Assembly (NCBI RefSeq): GCF_902498995.1
Contig: NZ_CABVLY010000015.1
Span: 1-64,000 of the forward strand
Direction: 5' to 3'
Source: Burkholderia anthina
GTDB taxonomy: Bacteria; Pseudomonadota; Gammaproteobacteria; Burkholderiales; Burkholderiaceae
DNA length: 64,000 bases
Part shown: positions 9,031 through 17,858 of the stretch, piece by piece
Layout: each line of letters starts with the position of its first letter
Position numbering within the stretch: position 1 is the stretch's first letter
The notes under the pieces: generated by a model
Databases searched by the model: none
The model's input: only the letters and a program-made list of their open reading frames with translations
Told to the model about the DNA's origin: nothing
Program-made: the position numbers and the translations under genes

Positions 9031-9061
9031 CGTTCAATGGGTCGGGCAAACCCATTGAACG
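9031..9061 (-). promoter_or_regulatory. 12-bp perfect inverted repeat in the leader of the EamA permease gene
   Basis: CGTTCAATGGGT and ACCCATTGAACG are separated by 7 nt. On the mRNA this is a strong hairpin whose 3' arm ends in ACG directly before GAG, so the Shine-Dalgarno sequence (ACGGAG) is partly inside the stem. It could be an operator, an RNA control element, or both. Confidence 0.5.
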
Positions 9062-9159
9062 TCACGCGTGCGTCGCGATGCAAACCCGGTTTTGTGAGGG
9101 CCGGTTTAGAAAAATGAATCGGCTCGGATGGGCGCCGCGGCGCGCCGTCGACGACGCGT

Positions 9160-9297
9160 ATGCGCACTCGCGCGGCGTGCGGTCACGTGACGCTGCCGAA
9201 CCTGAACGCGCCGGGGCGTTACGTGCGGGATGCCCGGCGCGAAGCGCGCGACGCAGCGGGGGATTCGTTCGACGAAATGCAGGTGTGGGGATCGTAA
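9160..9297 (+). CDS. Possible small protein of 45 residues, unrecognised
   Basis: An ATG-initiated frame of 45 codons has strong third-position G/C (about 80 percent). It gives a plausible charged C-terminal helix: residues around GRYVRDARREARDAAGDSF, then a Trp near the end. It ends shortly before the hairpin at 9308. There is no convincing ribosome-binding site and I do not recognise a family. It may be chance, given the composition of the DNA. Confidence 0.2.
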   Translation: MRTRAACGHVTLPNLNAPGRYVRDARREARDAAGDSFDEMQVWGS

Positions 9298-9307
9298 GCA
9301 CAATTGA

Positions 9308-9333
9308 AAAGCGGCCTTCATGAAGGCCGCTTT
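9308..9333. terminator. Bidirectional terminator after gbdR
   Basis: A perfect palindromic stem GCGGCCTTCA / TGAAGGCCGC is flanked by AAA on one side and TTT on the other. It lies 23 nt downstream of the gbdR stop on the minus strand and could serve either direction. Confidence 0.7.
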
Positions 9334-9355
9334 CCGTTATCGCACCACCGACACT

Positions 9356-10381
9356 TCACGCATGAATCACATGCGCCGGAAACGCCGCCCCCGTGCCGGA
9401 CGCACCCGATGCGAGCGGGGCGACCTGCTTGCGACGTTCGCGCGTCGGCGCAACGCCGAACGCATCGCGATAGCTCTTGCTGAAGTGGCACGCCGACTGG
9501 AACCCGCATGCCATCGTGATGTGCATGATCGACATGTCGGTCTGCAGCAGCAGTTCGCGCGCGCGGCGCAGCCGCAGCGTCAGGTAATAGTGCGTGGGCG
9601 TCATCCCGAGATGCTCGCGGAACAGCCGCTGCAACTGACGTTGCGACATGTTCGCCAGCCGCGCGAGTTCCTCGCGCGACAGCGGCTCCTCGATGTTGTT
9701 CTCCATCAGCGAGATCACTTCGAACAGCGACTTGTTCGCCGAGCCCAGACGCGCGACGAGCGGCATCCGTTGTTGCGCGCTCGTGTCGCGCACGTGTTCG
9801 ACGATGAACTGCTCGGCGATCTGCGTGACGCGCGCGGTGCCCACGCGCGCGGCGATCAGGTTCAGCATCATGTCGAGCGGCGCGACGCCGCCCGTGCACG
9901 TGATGCGGTCGCGATCGACCACGAACAACTCCTTCAGGAAGCGCGTGTCCGGAAACTCTTCCTTCAGCGCCGACATGTTTTCCCAGTGGATCGCGCACGC
10001 GTAGCCCGCGAGCAGCCCCGACTTCGCAAGCGCGTAGGTGCCCGTGCACAGGCTGCCGAGCGGCAGGCCCTGGCGCGCGAAACGGCGCAGGGTCGACAGA
10101 TGGGCGGGCGTCGTCGCGCGCTGCACGTCCACGCCGCCGCACACGAAGACGATATCAGGCTGCCCCGCGCATTCGGCTGGTCCCGTGTCGACCGTGAGAC
10201 CGTTGCTCGCCGTCACCGGGCCGCCGTCCGGGCTGATCACGGACCAGCGGTAGAGCGGCTGTCCGCTCAGGTAGTTCGCCATCCGAAGCACTTCGATCGC
10301 ATTGGTGAACGCGATCATCGTGAAGTTCGGTAAGGGCATGAACGCGAAGTGAGACAGCGACGCTGTGCGGTCGGGGGACAT
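9356..10381 (-). CDS. gbdR: GbdR-like GlxA/AraC-family regulator of glycine betaine catabolism
   Basis: This is a 341-residue activator with two parts. The N-terminal DJ-1/PfpI-like domain runs to about residue 195 (FTMIAFTNAIEVLRMANYLSG, and GSLCTGTYALAKSGLLAG around the pseudo-active site). The C-terminal AraC helix-turn-helix pair ends in MACGFQSACHFSKSYRDAFG. In pseudomonads GbdR senses glycine betaine and dimethylglycine and switches on gbcAB, dgcAB, sox and transporter genes. Here it sits just upstream of, and divergent from, glyA and the dgc/gbc genes, which supports the name. I chose the ATG at 10381 (AAGGAACG upstream); an upstream extension in the same frame has no family similarity. 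Two direct repeats of CCATACG, 21 bp apart, lie in its promoter region. Confidence 0.88.
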   Translation of the reverse strand: MSPDRTASLSHFAFMPLPNFTMIAFTNAIEVLRMANYLSGQPLYRWSVISPDGGPVTASNGLTVDTGPAECAGQPDIVFVCGGVDVQRATTPAHLSTLRRFARQGLPLGSLCTGTYALAKSGLLAGYACAIHWENMSALKEEFPDTRFLKELFVVDRDRITCTGGVAPLDMMLNLIAARVGTARVTQIAEQFIVEHVRDTSAQQRMPLVARLGSANKSLFEVISLMENNIEEPLSREELARLANMSQRQLQRLFREHLGMTPTHYYLTLRLRRARELLLQTDMSIMHITMACGFQSACHFSKSYRDAFGVAPTRERRKQVAPLASGASGTGAAFPAHVIHA

Positions 10382-10467
10382 GGGGAGCGTTCCTTGAATC
10401 TCTAATAGCTTTTGGCCCGAGGCACGGATCGGGCTGCCGTATTGTGTGAGCGAGCGCAACAAGCGTG

Positions 10468-10495
10468 CCATACGGCTAAACCCTAGCTCCATACG
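10468..10495. promoter_or_regulatory. Direct repeats CCATACG spaced 21 bp, AraC-type site candidate
   Basis: CCATACG occurs at 10468-10474 and 10489-10495, exactly two helical turns apart. The second copy also forms a short inverted repeat CCATA/TATGG. The position, about 90-115 bp upstream of gbdR, fits autoregulation or control of the divergent glyA operon. Confidence 0.35.
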
Positions 10496-10720
10496 TTGTA
10501 TGGGCGTAAGCCCGATGCTGCGCTGCACCGTAACCGGGCTGCACTGCACCCGGGACGAGCGGGGCAGGCACCGACGAAGTGCCTGTCCATAGGTGAACCG
10601 CGAGGGTCGGTTCACCGGGTCATCCGGAAAAGCACGAGCGGTCACTTGTACAAAACGGACGTGCATGGCGGAAAAGGCAAAGAACGCGTCTAAATTCATC
10701 AATCCGCCGAAAATCCGAAC

Positions 10721-10816
10721 GACAAGAATAGAGCCGTCGGCAGCCTTGCTCTGGAAGCGCTGGAAACCCAGGTACGGCGGGCCTCGAGCTTCGGTTTTCC
10801 GCCCTTTATTCTTGTC
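10721..10816 (+). promoter_or_regulatory. Long-range inverted repeat in the glyA leader
   Basis: The arms GACAAGAATA and TATTCTTGTC are a perfect 10-bp inverted repeat enclosing 76 nt and ending 12 nt before the glyA start codon, so the 3' arm sits over the ribosome-binding region. Neighbouring TTTTCCGCC can pair either inside or outside the enclosed loop. It might be a structured RNA leader; I do not recognise a known riboswitch class. Confidence 0.35.
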
Positions 10817-10827
10817 ACGGACGCACT

Positions 10828-12102
10828 ATGTCGAACACCCAGCCTTTCTTCTCGCAGCCCCTTGCCGAGCGTGACGCGCCGGTGCGCAGCGCCATCCTCA
10901 AGGAGCTCGAGCGCCAGCAGTCGCAAGTCGAGCTGATCGCGTCGGAAAACATCGTGTCGCGCGCGGTGCTGGAAGCGCAGGGTTCGGTGCTGACCAACAA
11001 GTATGCGGAAGGCTATCCGGGCAAGCGTTACTACGGCGGCTGCGAATTCGCGGACGAAGTCGAGGCGCTGGCGATCGAGCGCGTGAAGCAGATCTTCAAC
11101 GCCGGCTACGCGAACGTGCAGCCGCACTCGGGCGCGCAGGCGAACGGCTCGGTGATGCTCGCGCTGGCCAAGCCGGGCGACACGGTGCTGGGCATGTCGC
11201 TGGACGCCGGCGGCCACCTGACGCACGGCGCGAAGCCGGCGCTGTCGGGCAAGTGGTTCAACGCGGTTCAGTACGGCGTGAACCGCGACACGATGCGCAT
11301 CGACTACGACCAGGTTGAAGCGCTGGCGCACGAGCACAAGCCGAATCTGATCATTGCCGGTTTCTCGGCGTATCCGCGCGCACTGGACTTCGCTCGCTTT
11401 CGCGCGATCGCCGACAGCGTCGGCGCGAAGCTGATGGTCGACATGGCGCACATCGCGGGCGTGATCGCCGCCGGCCGCCATGCGAACCCGGTCGAGCACG
11501 CGCACGTCGTCACGTCCACCACGCACAAGACGCTGCGCGGCCCGCGCGGCGGCTTCGTGCTGACCAACGACGAAGAGATCGCGAAGAAGATCAACTCGGC
11601 CGTGTTCCCCGGCCTGCAGGGCGGCCCGCTGATGCACGTGATCGCCGGCAAGGCCGTCGCGTTCGGCGAAGTGCTGCATGCGGACTTCAAGACCTACATC
11701 GACAGCGTGCTCGCGAACGCGCAGGCGCTCGGCGAAGTGCTGAAGGCGGGCGGCGTGGATCTCGTCACCGGCGGCACCGACAACCACCTGCTGCTGGTCG
11801 ACCTGCGCCCGAAGGGCCTGAAGGGCGCGCCGGTCGAGCAGGCGCTGGAGCGTGCGGGCATCACCTGCAACAAGAACGGCATTCCGTTCGACACCGAGAA
11901 GCCGACCGTCACGTCGGGCATCCGCCTCGGCACGCCGGCCGGTACGACGCGCGGCTTCGGCGTCGCGGAGTTCCGCGAGATCGGCCGCCTGATTCTCGAC
12001 GTGTTCGACGCGCTGCGCGCGAACCCGGAAGGCGACCACGCGACCGAACAGCGCGTGCGCCGAGAGATTTTCGCGCTTTGCGAGCGCTTCCCGATTTACT
12101 GA
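10828..12102 (+). CDS. glyA: Serine hydroxymethyltransferase (betaine-cluster copy)
   Basis: This PLP enzyme interconverts glycine plus methylene-tetrahydrofolate with serine plus tetrahydrofolate. At 424 residues it is full length. It shows [41 protein letters not shown] and the PLP lysine K234 in [12 protein letters not shown]. Being first in the operon that demethylates betaine to glycine, it most likely captures the glycine end product and the C1 unit as serine. Burkholderia normally has a second, housekeeping glyA elsewhere. The start codon follows a leader with a long inverted repeat. Spacing to the dipeptidase-like gene is 43 nt. Confidence 0.95.
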   Translation: MSNTQPFFSQPLAERDAPVRSAILKELERQQSQVELIASENIVSRAVLEAQGSVLTNKYAEGYPGKRYYGGCEFADEVEALAIERVKQIFNAGYANVQPHSGAQANGSVMLALAKPGDTVLGMSLDAGGHLTHGAKPALSGKWFNAVQYGVNRDTMRIDYDQVEALAHEHKPNLIIAGFSAYPRALDFARFRAIADSVGAKLMVDMAHIAGVIAAGRHANPVEHAHVVTSTTHKTLRGPRGGFVLTNDEEIAKKINSAVFPGLQGGPLMHVIAGKAVAFGEVLHADFKTYIDSVLANAQALGEVLKAGGVDLVTGGTDNHLLLVDLRPKGLKGAPVEQALERAGITCNKNGIPFDTEKPTVTSGIRLGTPAGTTRGFGVAEFREIGRLILDVFDALRANPEGDHATEQRVRREIFALCERFPIY

Positions 12103-12145
12103 TCGACGACCCCCACAAATACAGCGACTGGAGCGAGAGGCAGAT

Positions 12146-13117
<972 letters not shown>

Positions 13118-13254
13118 GCGCCCGCCGAGCCGAACCGCCGCCCGCATTCAACACGAGAAAAATCGGGACGTGCCCGCGCTTGCCGCGCGGGCACGCGGAC
13201 GATGTCGCGCCTGCGCCCGAGCCGCGCGGCCACTTTCCTCACGGAGCTACAACG

Positions 13255-13788
13255 ATGCAACCGCAACTGCCGATCAACGTCGATCCCGATACCGGCGTCT
13301 GGACCACCGACGCGCTGCCGATGCTGTACGTGCCGCGTCACTTCTTCACGAACAACCACGTGGCCGTCGAGGAAGCGCTCGGCGTCGAAGCGTATGCCGA
13401 GATCCTCTACAAGGCCGGCTACAAGTCCGCGTATCACTGGTGCGACAAGGAAGCGAAGCAGCACGGCCTGACCGGCATGGCCGTGTTCGAGCACTACCTG
13501 AAGCGCCTGTCGCAACGCGGCTGGGGCCTGTTCTCGATCATCGAAGCCGATCCGGCCAGCGCGCATGCCCGGATCGAGCTGCGCCACTCGTCGTTCGTGC
13601 TCCAGCAGCCGGGCAAGGAAGGCAAGCTCTGCTACATGTTCGCGGGCTGGTTCGCCGGCGCGATGGACTGGGTCAACGACACGACGCCGGAAGGCAAGGG
13701 CGCGCCGCGCTCGCAATCGAAGGAAGTGCAGTGTGCGGCCGAGCACCACGATCACTGCGTCTTCGAAGTGTCGCCGATCGCGCACTGA
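13255..13788 (+). CDS. V4R-like protein of the dgc operon (DUF5943 type)
   Basis: This 177-residue protein has no proven function. The C-terminal part resembles V4R (4-vinyl-reductase) small-molecule or metal-binding domains: HARIELRHSSFV, a central MFAGWFAGAMDWV, and the closing QCAAEHHDHCVFEVSP with C160 and C168 in the usual C-x7-C arrangement. The ATG at 13255 has GGAG upstream; earlier in-frame codons overlap the intergenic region. It lies between the dipeptidase-like gene and dgcA, the order seen in Pseudomonas (PA5396-PA5397-dgcA). I infer a helper or sensor role in dimethylglycine demethylation. That is a guess from context. Confidence 0.75.
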   Translation: MQPQLPINVDPDTGVWTTDALPMLYVPRHFFTNNHVAVEEALGVEAYAEILYKAGYKSAYHWCDKEAKQHGLTGMAVFEHYLKRLSQRGWGLFSIIEADPASAHARIELRHSSFVLQQPGKEGKLCYMFAGWFAGAMDWVNDTTPEGKGAPRSQSKEVQCAAEHHDHCVFEVSPIAH

Positions 13789-13862
13789 TGCGCTGACGCC
13801 ACGACACAGCAACACAACAACACCCGCAACACGAGACATTCGAACGCCAGAGGTCGCCTGCG

Positions 13863-15926
13863 ATGCGTTATCCCCACCTGTTCAAACCCATGCAGCTGAA
13901 CCAGTTGACGCTGCGCAACCGGATCGTCAGCACCGCGCACGCGGAGGTGTATGCCGAGCCGGGCGGCCTGCCGGGCGACCGCTATATCCGCTACTACGAA
14001 GAGAAGGCGAAGGGTGGCGTCGGCCTGGCGATCTGCGGCGGCTCGAGCCCCGTGTCGATCGACAGCCCGCAGGGCTGGTGGAAATCGGTGAACCTGTCGA
14101 ACGACAAGATCATCGATCCGCTCACGCGCCTGGCCGATGCGATGCACAAGCACGGCGCGAAGATCATGATCCAGGCCACGCACATGGGCCGCCGCTCGTC
14201 GTTCCACGGCGAGCACTGGCCGCACCTGATGTCGCCGTCGGGCGTGCGCGAGCCGGTGCACCGCGGCAACGCGAAGATCATCGAGATCGAGGAAATCCGC
14301 CGCATCATCGGCGACTTCGCGGCCGCCGCGAAGCGCGTGAAGGCGGCCGGCATGGACGGCATCGAAATCTCCGCCGCGCACCAGCACCTGATCGACCAGT
14401 TCTGGAGCAAGCGTTCGAACCACCGCACCGACGAATGGGGCGGCAGCCTCGAGAACCGTCTGCGCTTCGGCATCGAGGTGCTGACGGCCGTGCGCGAGGC
14501 AGTCGGCAAGGACTTCTGCGTCGGCCTGCGCATGTGCGGCGACGAATTCCACGAAGACGGCCTCGACCACGAAGCGCTGAAGGAAATCGCGCAGGCGATG
14601 TCGGAAACGGGCCTGATCGACTACCTGAGCGTGGTCGGCTCGGGCGGCGACACCCACAACACGATCGCCAACTGCATGCCGCCGATGGCGCTGCCGCCGG
14701 AGCCGTTCGTGCACCTCGCGGCCGGCATCAAGTCGGTGGTGAAGATTCCGGTGATGCACGCGCAGAGCATCCGCGATGCGGGCCAGGCCGAGCGTCTGCT
14801 CGCGAACGGCATGATCGACCTGGTCGGCATGACGCGCGCGCAGATCGCCGATCCGCACATGGTGATCAAGATCCGCGATGGCCGCGAAGACGAAATCAAG
14901 CAGTGCGTCGGCGCGAACTACTGCATCGACCGCCAGTACAACGGCCTCGACGTGCTGTGCATCCAGAACGCGGCCACGTCGCGCGAAGCGACGATGCCGC
15001 ACATCATCGAGAAGTCGCGCGGTCCGAAGCGCAAGGTGGTGGTGGTCGGCGCGGGCCCCGCGGGGCTCGAGGCCGCACGCGTCGCGAAGCTGCGCGGCCA
15101 CGACGTGGTGCTGTTCGAAAAGAACACCGAAGTGGGCGGCCAGGTGATGATCGCGGCGAAGGCGCCGCAGCGCGAACAGATGTCGGGGATCATCCGCTGG
15201 TTCGACATGGAAACCAAGCGCCTGGGCGTCGATCGCCGCCTCGGCGTCGCCGCCGACGAGAAGATGATCATGGCCGAGAAGCCGGACATCGTCGTGCTTG
15301 CCACCGGCGGGTCGAGCTTCACGTGGCAGGTGCCCGCCTGGGGCGTGGCCGAAGGGCTCGCCGTCAGCTCGTGGGACATCCTGACCGGCAAGGTCGAGCC
15401 GAAGCAGAACGTGCTGCTGTTCGACGGCGTGAGCACGCACGCGGGCGCCGGCGTGGCCGACTTCATGGCGAGCCGCGGCTCGAAGGTCGAGGTCGTGACG
15501 CCCGACGTGAAGGTGGCCGACGATTGCGGCGGCACGACGTTCCCGATCTTCTATCGCCGCCTGTACGCGCTCGGCGTGATCCCGACGCCGAACTATATGC
15601 TCGACCGCGTGTACGAAGAGGACGGCAAGAAGATCGCCGTGCTGCGCAACGAGTACACCGAAGAACTGGAAGAGCGCGCGGTCGACCAGGTGGTGATCGA
15701 GAACGGTTCGTCGCCGAACGACGAACTGTACTGGAAGCTCAAGCCCGAATCGGTGAACCGCGGCCAGATCGATCCGCACACGCTGTTCGCGGCGGAGCCG
15801 CAGCCGTGCCTGTCGGAAGAACTCGGCAACGGCCGCTTCCTGCTGTTCCGTGTCGGCGACTGCATCTCGATGCACAACGTCCACGGCGCGATCTACGACT
15901 CGCTGCGTCTCGTGAAGGATTTCTAA
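13863..15926 (+). CDS. dgcA: Dimethylglycine demethylase flavoprotein subunit DgcA
   Basis: This enzyme oxidatively demethylates dimethylglycine to sarcosine and formaldehyde. It has 687 residues and the trimethylamine-dehydrogenase/2,4-dienoyl-CoA-reductase layout. An FMN TIM barrel covers about 1-370 (QLNQLTLRNRIVSTAH; AAHQHLIDQFWSKRSNHRTD). A cluster-binding stretch follows, then a Rossmann domain beginning VVVVGAGPAGLEAARVAKLRG near residue 393. The cluster stretch is C348-x2-A351-x2-C354-x11-C366: the second of the four cysteines normally binding 4Fe-4S in this superfamily is Ala. It is followed 2 nt later by dgcB and the flavoprotein genes that take its electrons. The ATG at 13863 starts the conserved YPHLFKPMQL. 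Confidence 0.92.
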   Translation: MRYPHLFKPMQLNQLTLRNRIVSTAHAEVYAEPGGLPGDRYIRYYEEKAKGGVGLAICGGSSPVSIDSPQGWWKSVNLSNDKIIDPLTRLADAMHKHGAKIMIQATHMGRRSSFHGEHWPHLMSPSGVREPVHRGNAKIIEIEEIRRIIGDFAAAAKRVKAAGMDGIEISAAHQHLIDQFWSKRSNHRTDEWGGSLENRLRFGIEVLTAVREAVGKDFCVGLRMCGDEFHEDGLDHEALKEIAQAMSETGLIDYLSVVGSGGDTHNTIANCMPPMALPPEPFVHLAAGIKSVVKIPVMHAQSIRDAGQAERLLANGMIDLVGMTRAQIADPHMVIKIRDGREDEIKQCVGANYCIDRQYNGLDVLCIQNAATSREATMPHIIEKSRGPKRKVVVVGAGPAGLEAARVAKLRGHDVVLFEKNTEVGGQVMIAAKAPQREQMSGIIRWFDMETKRLGVDRRLGVAADEKMIMAEKPDIVVLATGGSSFTWQVPAWGVAEGLAVSSWDILTGKVEPKQNVLLFDGVSTHAGAGVADFMASRGSKVEVVTPDVKVADDCGGTTFPIFYRRLYALGVIPTPNYMLDRVYEEDGKKIAVLRNEYTEELEERAVDQVVIENGSSPNDELYWKLKPESVNRGQIDPHTLFAAEPQPCLSEELGNGRFLLFRVGDCISMHNVHGAIYDSLRLVKDF

Positions 15927-15928
15927 AG

Positions 15929-17854
15929 ATGAATCCGGCTTTCCTCATTACCGCACTGCTGTGGCTGTCGGTGGCGGGGCTCGCGTTCGCGGTCGCGAAG
16001 CGCTCGTCCTACTGGCGTCTCGGGCGCGCCACCGCACCCGGCTCGTTCGGCGTCGCGAACCTGTTCGCGATTCCGAAACGCTACTTCGTCGACCTGCACC
16101 ACGTGGTGGCCCGCGATCCGTACATCGCGAAGACCCACGTGGCGACCGCGGGCGGCGCGATCGCCGCGCTCGCGCTGGTGTTCGTCAACTACGGCCTCGC
16201 GATCTATTCGCCGTGGCTCGACAAGCTGATCTTCCTCGCGGCGCTCGCGATGCTCGTCGGCGCGGTGTTCGTGTGGCGCCGTCGTGCGGCGAAGGACGTG
16301 CCCGCACGCTTGTCGCGCGGCCCGTGGAATACGCTGCCGTGGATGCTCGGCTCGTTCGCGCTCGGCCTCGTGCTGTTCATGGTGGTGCCGACCGGCGCGA
16401 TGTCCGGCGCGTTTGCGGTGCTCTGCGCGCTGCTGATCGGCGCCGGCGCCTTCACGATGACCGTCGGCGCCGCGAAGGGCGGCCCGATGAAGCACGCGAT
16501 CGCCGGCCTGCTGCACCTCGCGTTCCACCCGCGCCAGGAGCGTTTCGCGGCCACCCGTGAATCGTTCACGGGCAACGGCACGGCCACGCCGCCGACGGCG
16601 CTCAAGCTGCCGGACATCGCGCACGAAGAGTACGGCGTCGCGAAGCCCGTCGAATTCCGCTGGAACCAGCTGCTGAGCTTCGACGCCTGCGTGCAGTGCG
16701 GCAAGTGCGAAGCCGCGTGCCCCGCGTTCGCGTCGGGCCAGCCGCTGAACCCGAAGAAACTGATCCAGGATCTTGTCGTCGGGATGGCGGGCGGCACCGA
16801 TGCCGCGTACGCCGGCAGCCCGACGCCGGGCCTCGCGGTCGGCCAGCATCGCGGCGAGCCGAACGGCCCGATCGTGTCCGGCCTGATCGAAGAGCAGACG
16901 CTGTGGTCGTGCACGACCTGCCGTGCCTGCGTGCAGGAATGCCCGATGCTGATCGAGCACGTCGACGCGATCGTCGACATGCGCCGCAACCGCACGCTGG
17001 TGCACGGCACGGTGCCGGGCAAGGGCCAGGAAGTGCTGGCGAACCTGCGCGAGACCGGCACGATGGGCGGCTACGACACGGCCGCGCGCTACGACTGGTC
17101 GGTCGACCTGAACGCGCCCGTCGCGCAAGCCGGCAAGCCGGTCGACGTGCTGTTCGTCGCAGGCGAAGGCGCGTTCGACATGCGCTACCAGCGCACGCTG
17201 CGTGCGTTCGTCAAGGTGCTGAACAAGGCCGGCGTCGACTACGCGGTGCTCGGCGGGACCGAGACCGATACCGGCGACGTCGCGCGCCGCCTCGGCGACG
17301 AAGCGACGTTCCAGCAGATGGCGAAGCGCCTGATCGCGACGCTCGGCCCGCTGTCGTACAAGCAGATCGTGACGGCCGACCCGCACGTGATGCACAGCCT
17401 GCGCAACGAATACCGCGCGCTCGGGCTGCGCGTGACGGTCAAGCATCACACGACCTACCTCGCGGAGCTGGCCGATACCGGCAAGATCGCGCCGAAAGCC
17501 GTCGAAGCGCTGCGCGAAAAGCGCACCACGTATCACGACCCGTGCTACCTCGGCCGCTACAACGGCGAAACGGAATCGCCGCGCAAGCTGCTGAAGACGA
17601 TCGGCATCCAGGTCGTCGAGATGGAGCGCAACGGCATGCGCGGCCGCTGCTGCGGCGGTGGCGGCGGTGCGCCGCTGACCGACATCCCGGGCAAGCAGCG
17701 TATTCCCGACATTCGTATCGCCGACGCGCGCGCGATCGGTGCGGACGTGGTCGCGGTCGGGTGCCCGAACTGCACGGCGATGCTCGAAGGCGTCGTGGGC
17801 TCGCGCCCCGACGTGCTCGACGTGGCCGAACTCGTTGCCGCTTCGCTGGAGTGA
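15929..17854 (+). CDS. dgcB: DgcB, membrane-associated iron-sulfur/CCG-domain electron carrier
   Basis: This is the electron-transfer partner of DgcA, 641 residues. The N-terminal third has about five membrane helices (residues 4-25, 75-180). A ferredoxin domain follows with two 4Fe-4S motifs, CVQCGKCEAACP and CTTCRACVQECP. Two CCG (heterodisulfide-reductase-like) motifs end the protein: DPCYLGRYN with the following RGRCCGGGGGAP, and VGCPNCTAML. The architecture suggests it passes electrons from the demethylase or electron transfer flavoprotein to the quinone pool at the inner membrane. The ATG lies 2 nt after the dgcA stop, and the frame open upstream overlaps dgcA and is not used. Confidence 0.9.
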   Translation: MNPAFLITALLWLSVAGLAFAVAKRSSYWRLGRATAPGSFGVANLFAIPKRYFVDLHHVVARDPYIAKTHVATAGGAIAALALVFVNYGLAIYSPWLDKLIFLAALAMLVGAVFVWRRRAAKDVPARLSRGPWNTLPWMLGSFALGLVLFMVVPTGAMSGAFAVLCALLIGAGAFTMTVGAAKGGPMKHAIAGLLHLAFHPRQERFAATRESFTGNGTATPPTALKLPDIAHEEYGVAKPVEFRWNQLLSFDACVQCGKCEAACPAFASGQPLNPKKLIQDLVVGMAGGTDAAYAGSPTPGLAVGQHRGEPNGPIVSGLIEEQTLWSCTTCRACVQECPMLIEHVDAIVDMRRNRTLVHGTVPGKGQEVLANLRETGTMGGYDTAARYDWSVDLNAPVAQAGKPVDVLFVAGEGAFDMRYQRTLRAFVKVLNKAGVDYAVLGGTETDTGDVARRLGDEATFQQMAKRLIATLGPLSYKQIVTADPHVMHSLRNEYRALGLRVTVKHHTTYLAELADTGKIAPKAVEALREKRTTYHDPCYLGRYNGETESPRKLLKTIGIQVVEMERNGMRGRCCGGGGGAPLTDIPGKQRIPDIRIADARAIGADVVAVGCPNCTAMLEGVVGSRPDVLDVAELVAASLE

Positions 17855-17858
17855 ATCG

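Larger units (their letters stand above)
9021..9355. other. Intergenic region between the EamA gene and gbdR
   Basis: These 335 bases hold the leader hairpin of the EamA gene, a possible 45-residue open frame at 9160-9297, and the gbdR terminator at 9308-9333. I see no other recognisable element. Confidence 0.6.
10382..10827. other. Divergent promoter and leader region between gbdR and glyA
   Basis: These 446 bases contain no credible gene. They hold the CCATACG direct repeats near gbdR and, close to glyA, a long-range inverted repeat: GACAAGAATA at 10721-10730 against TATTCTTGTC at 10807-10816. Additional complementarity lies just outside and inside it (GGCGGAAAA near 10669, TTTTCCGCC near 10796). 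GbdR is expected to act somewhere here. Confidence 0.6.

Noticed and set aside
10721-10816. Calling the glyA leader a glycine or SAM riboswitch
   Set aside because: The conserved cores of those classes are not recognisable; only the inverted repeat is supported.
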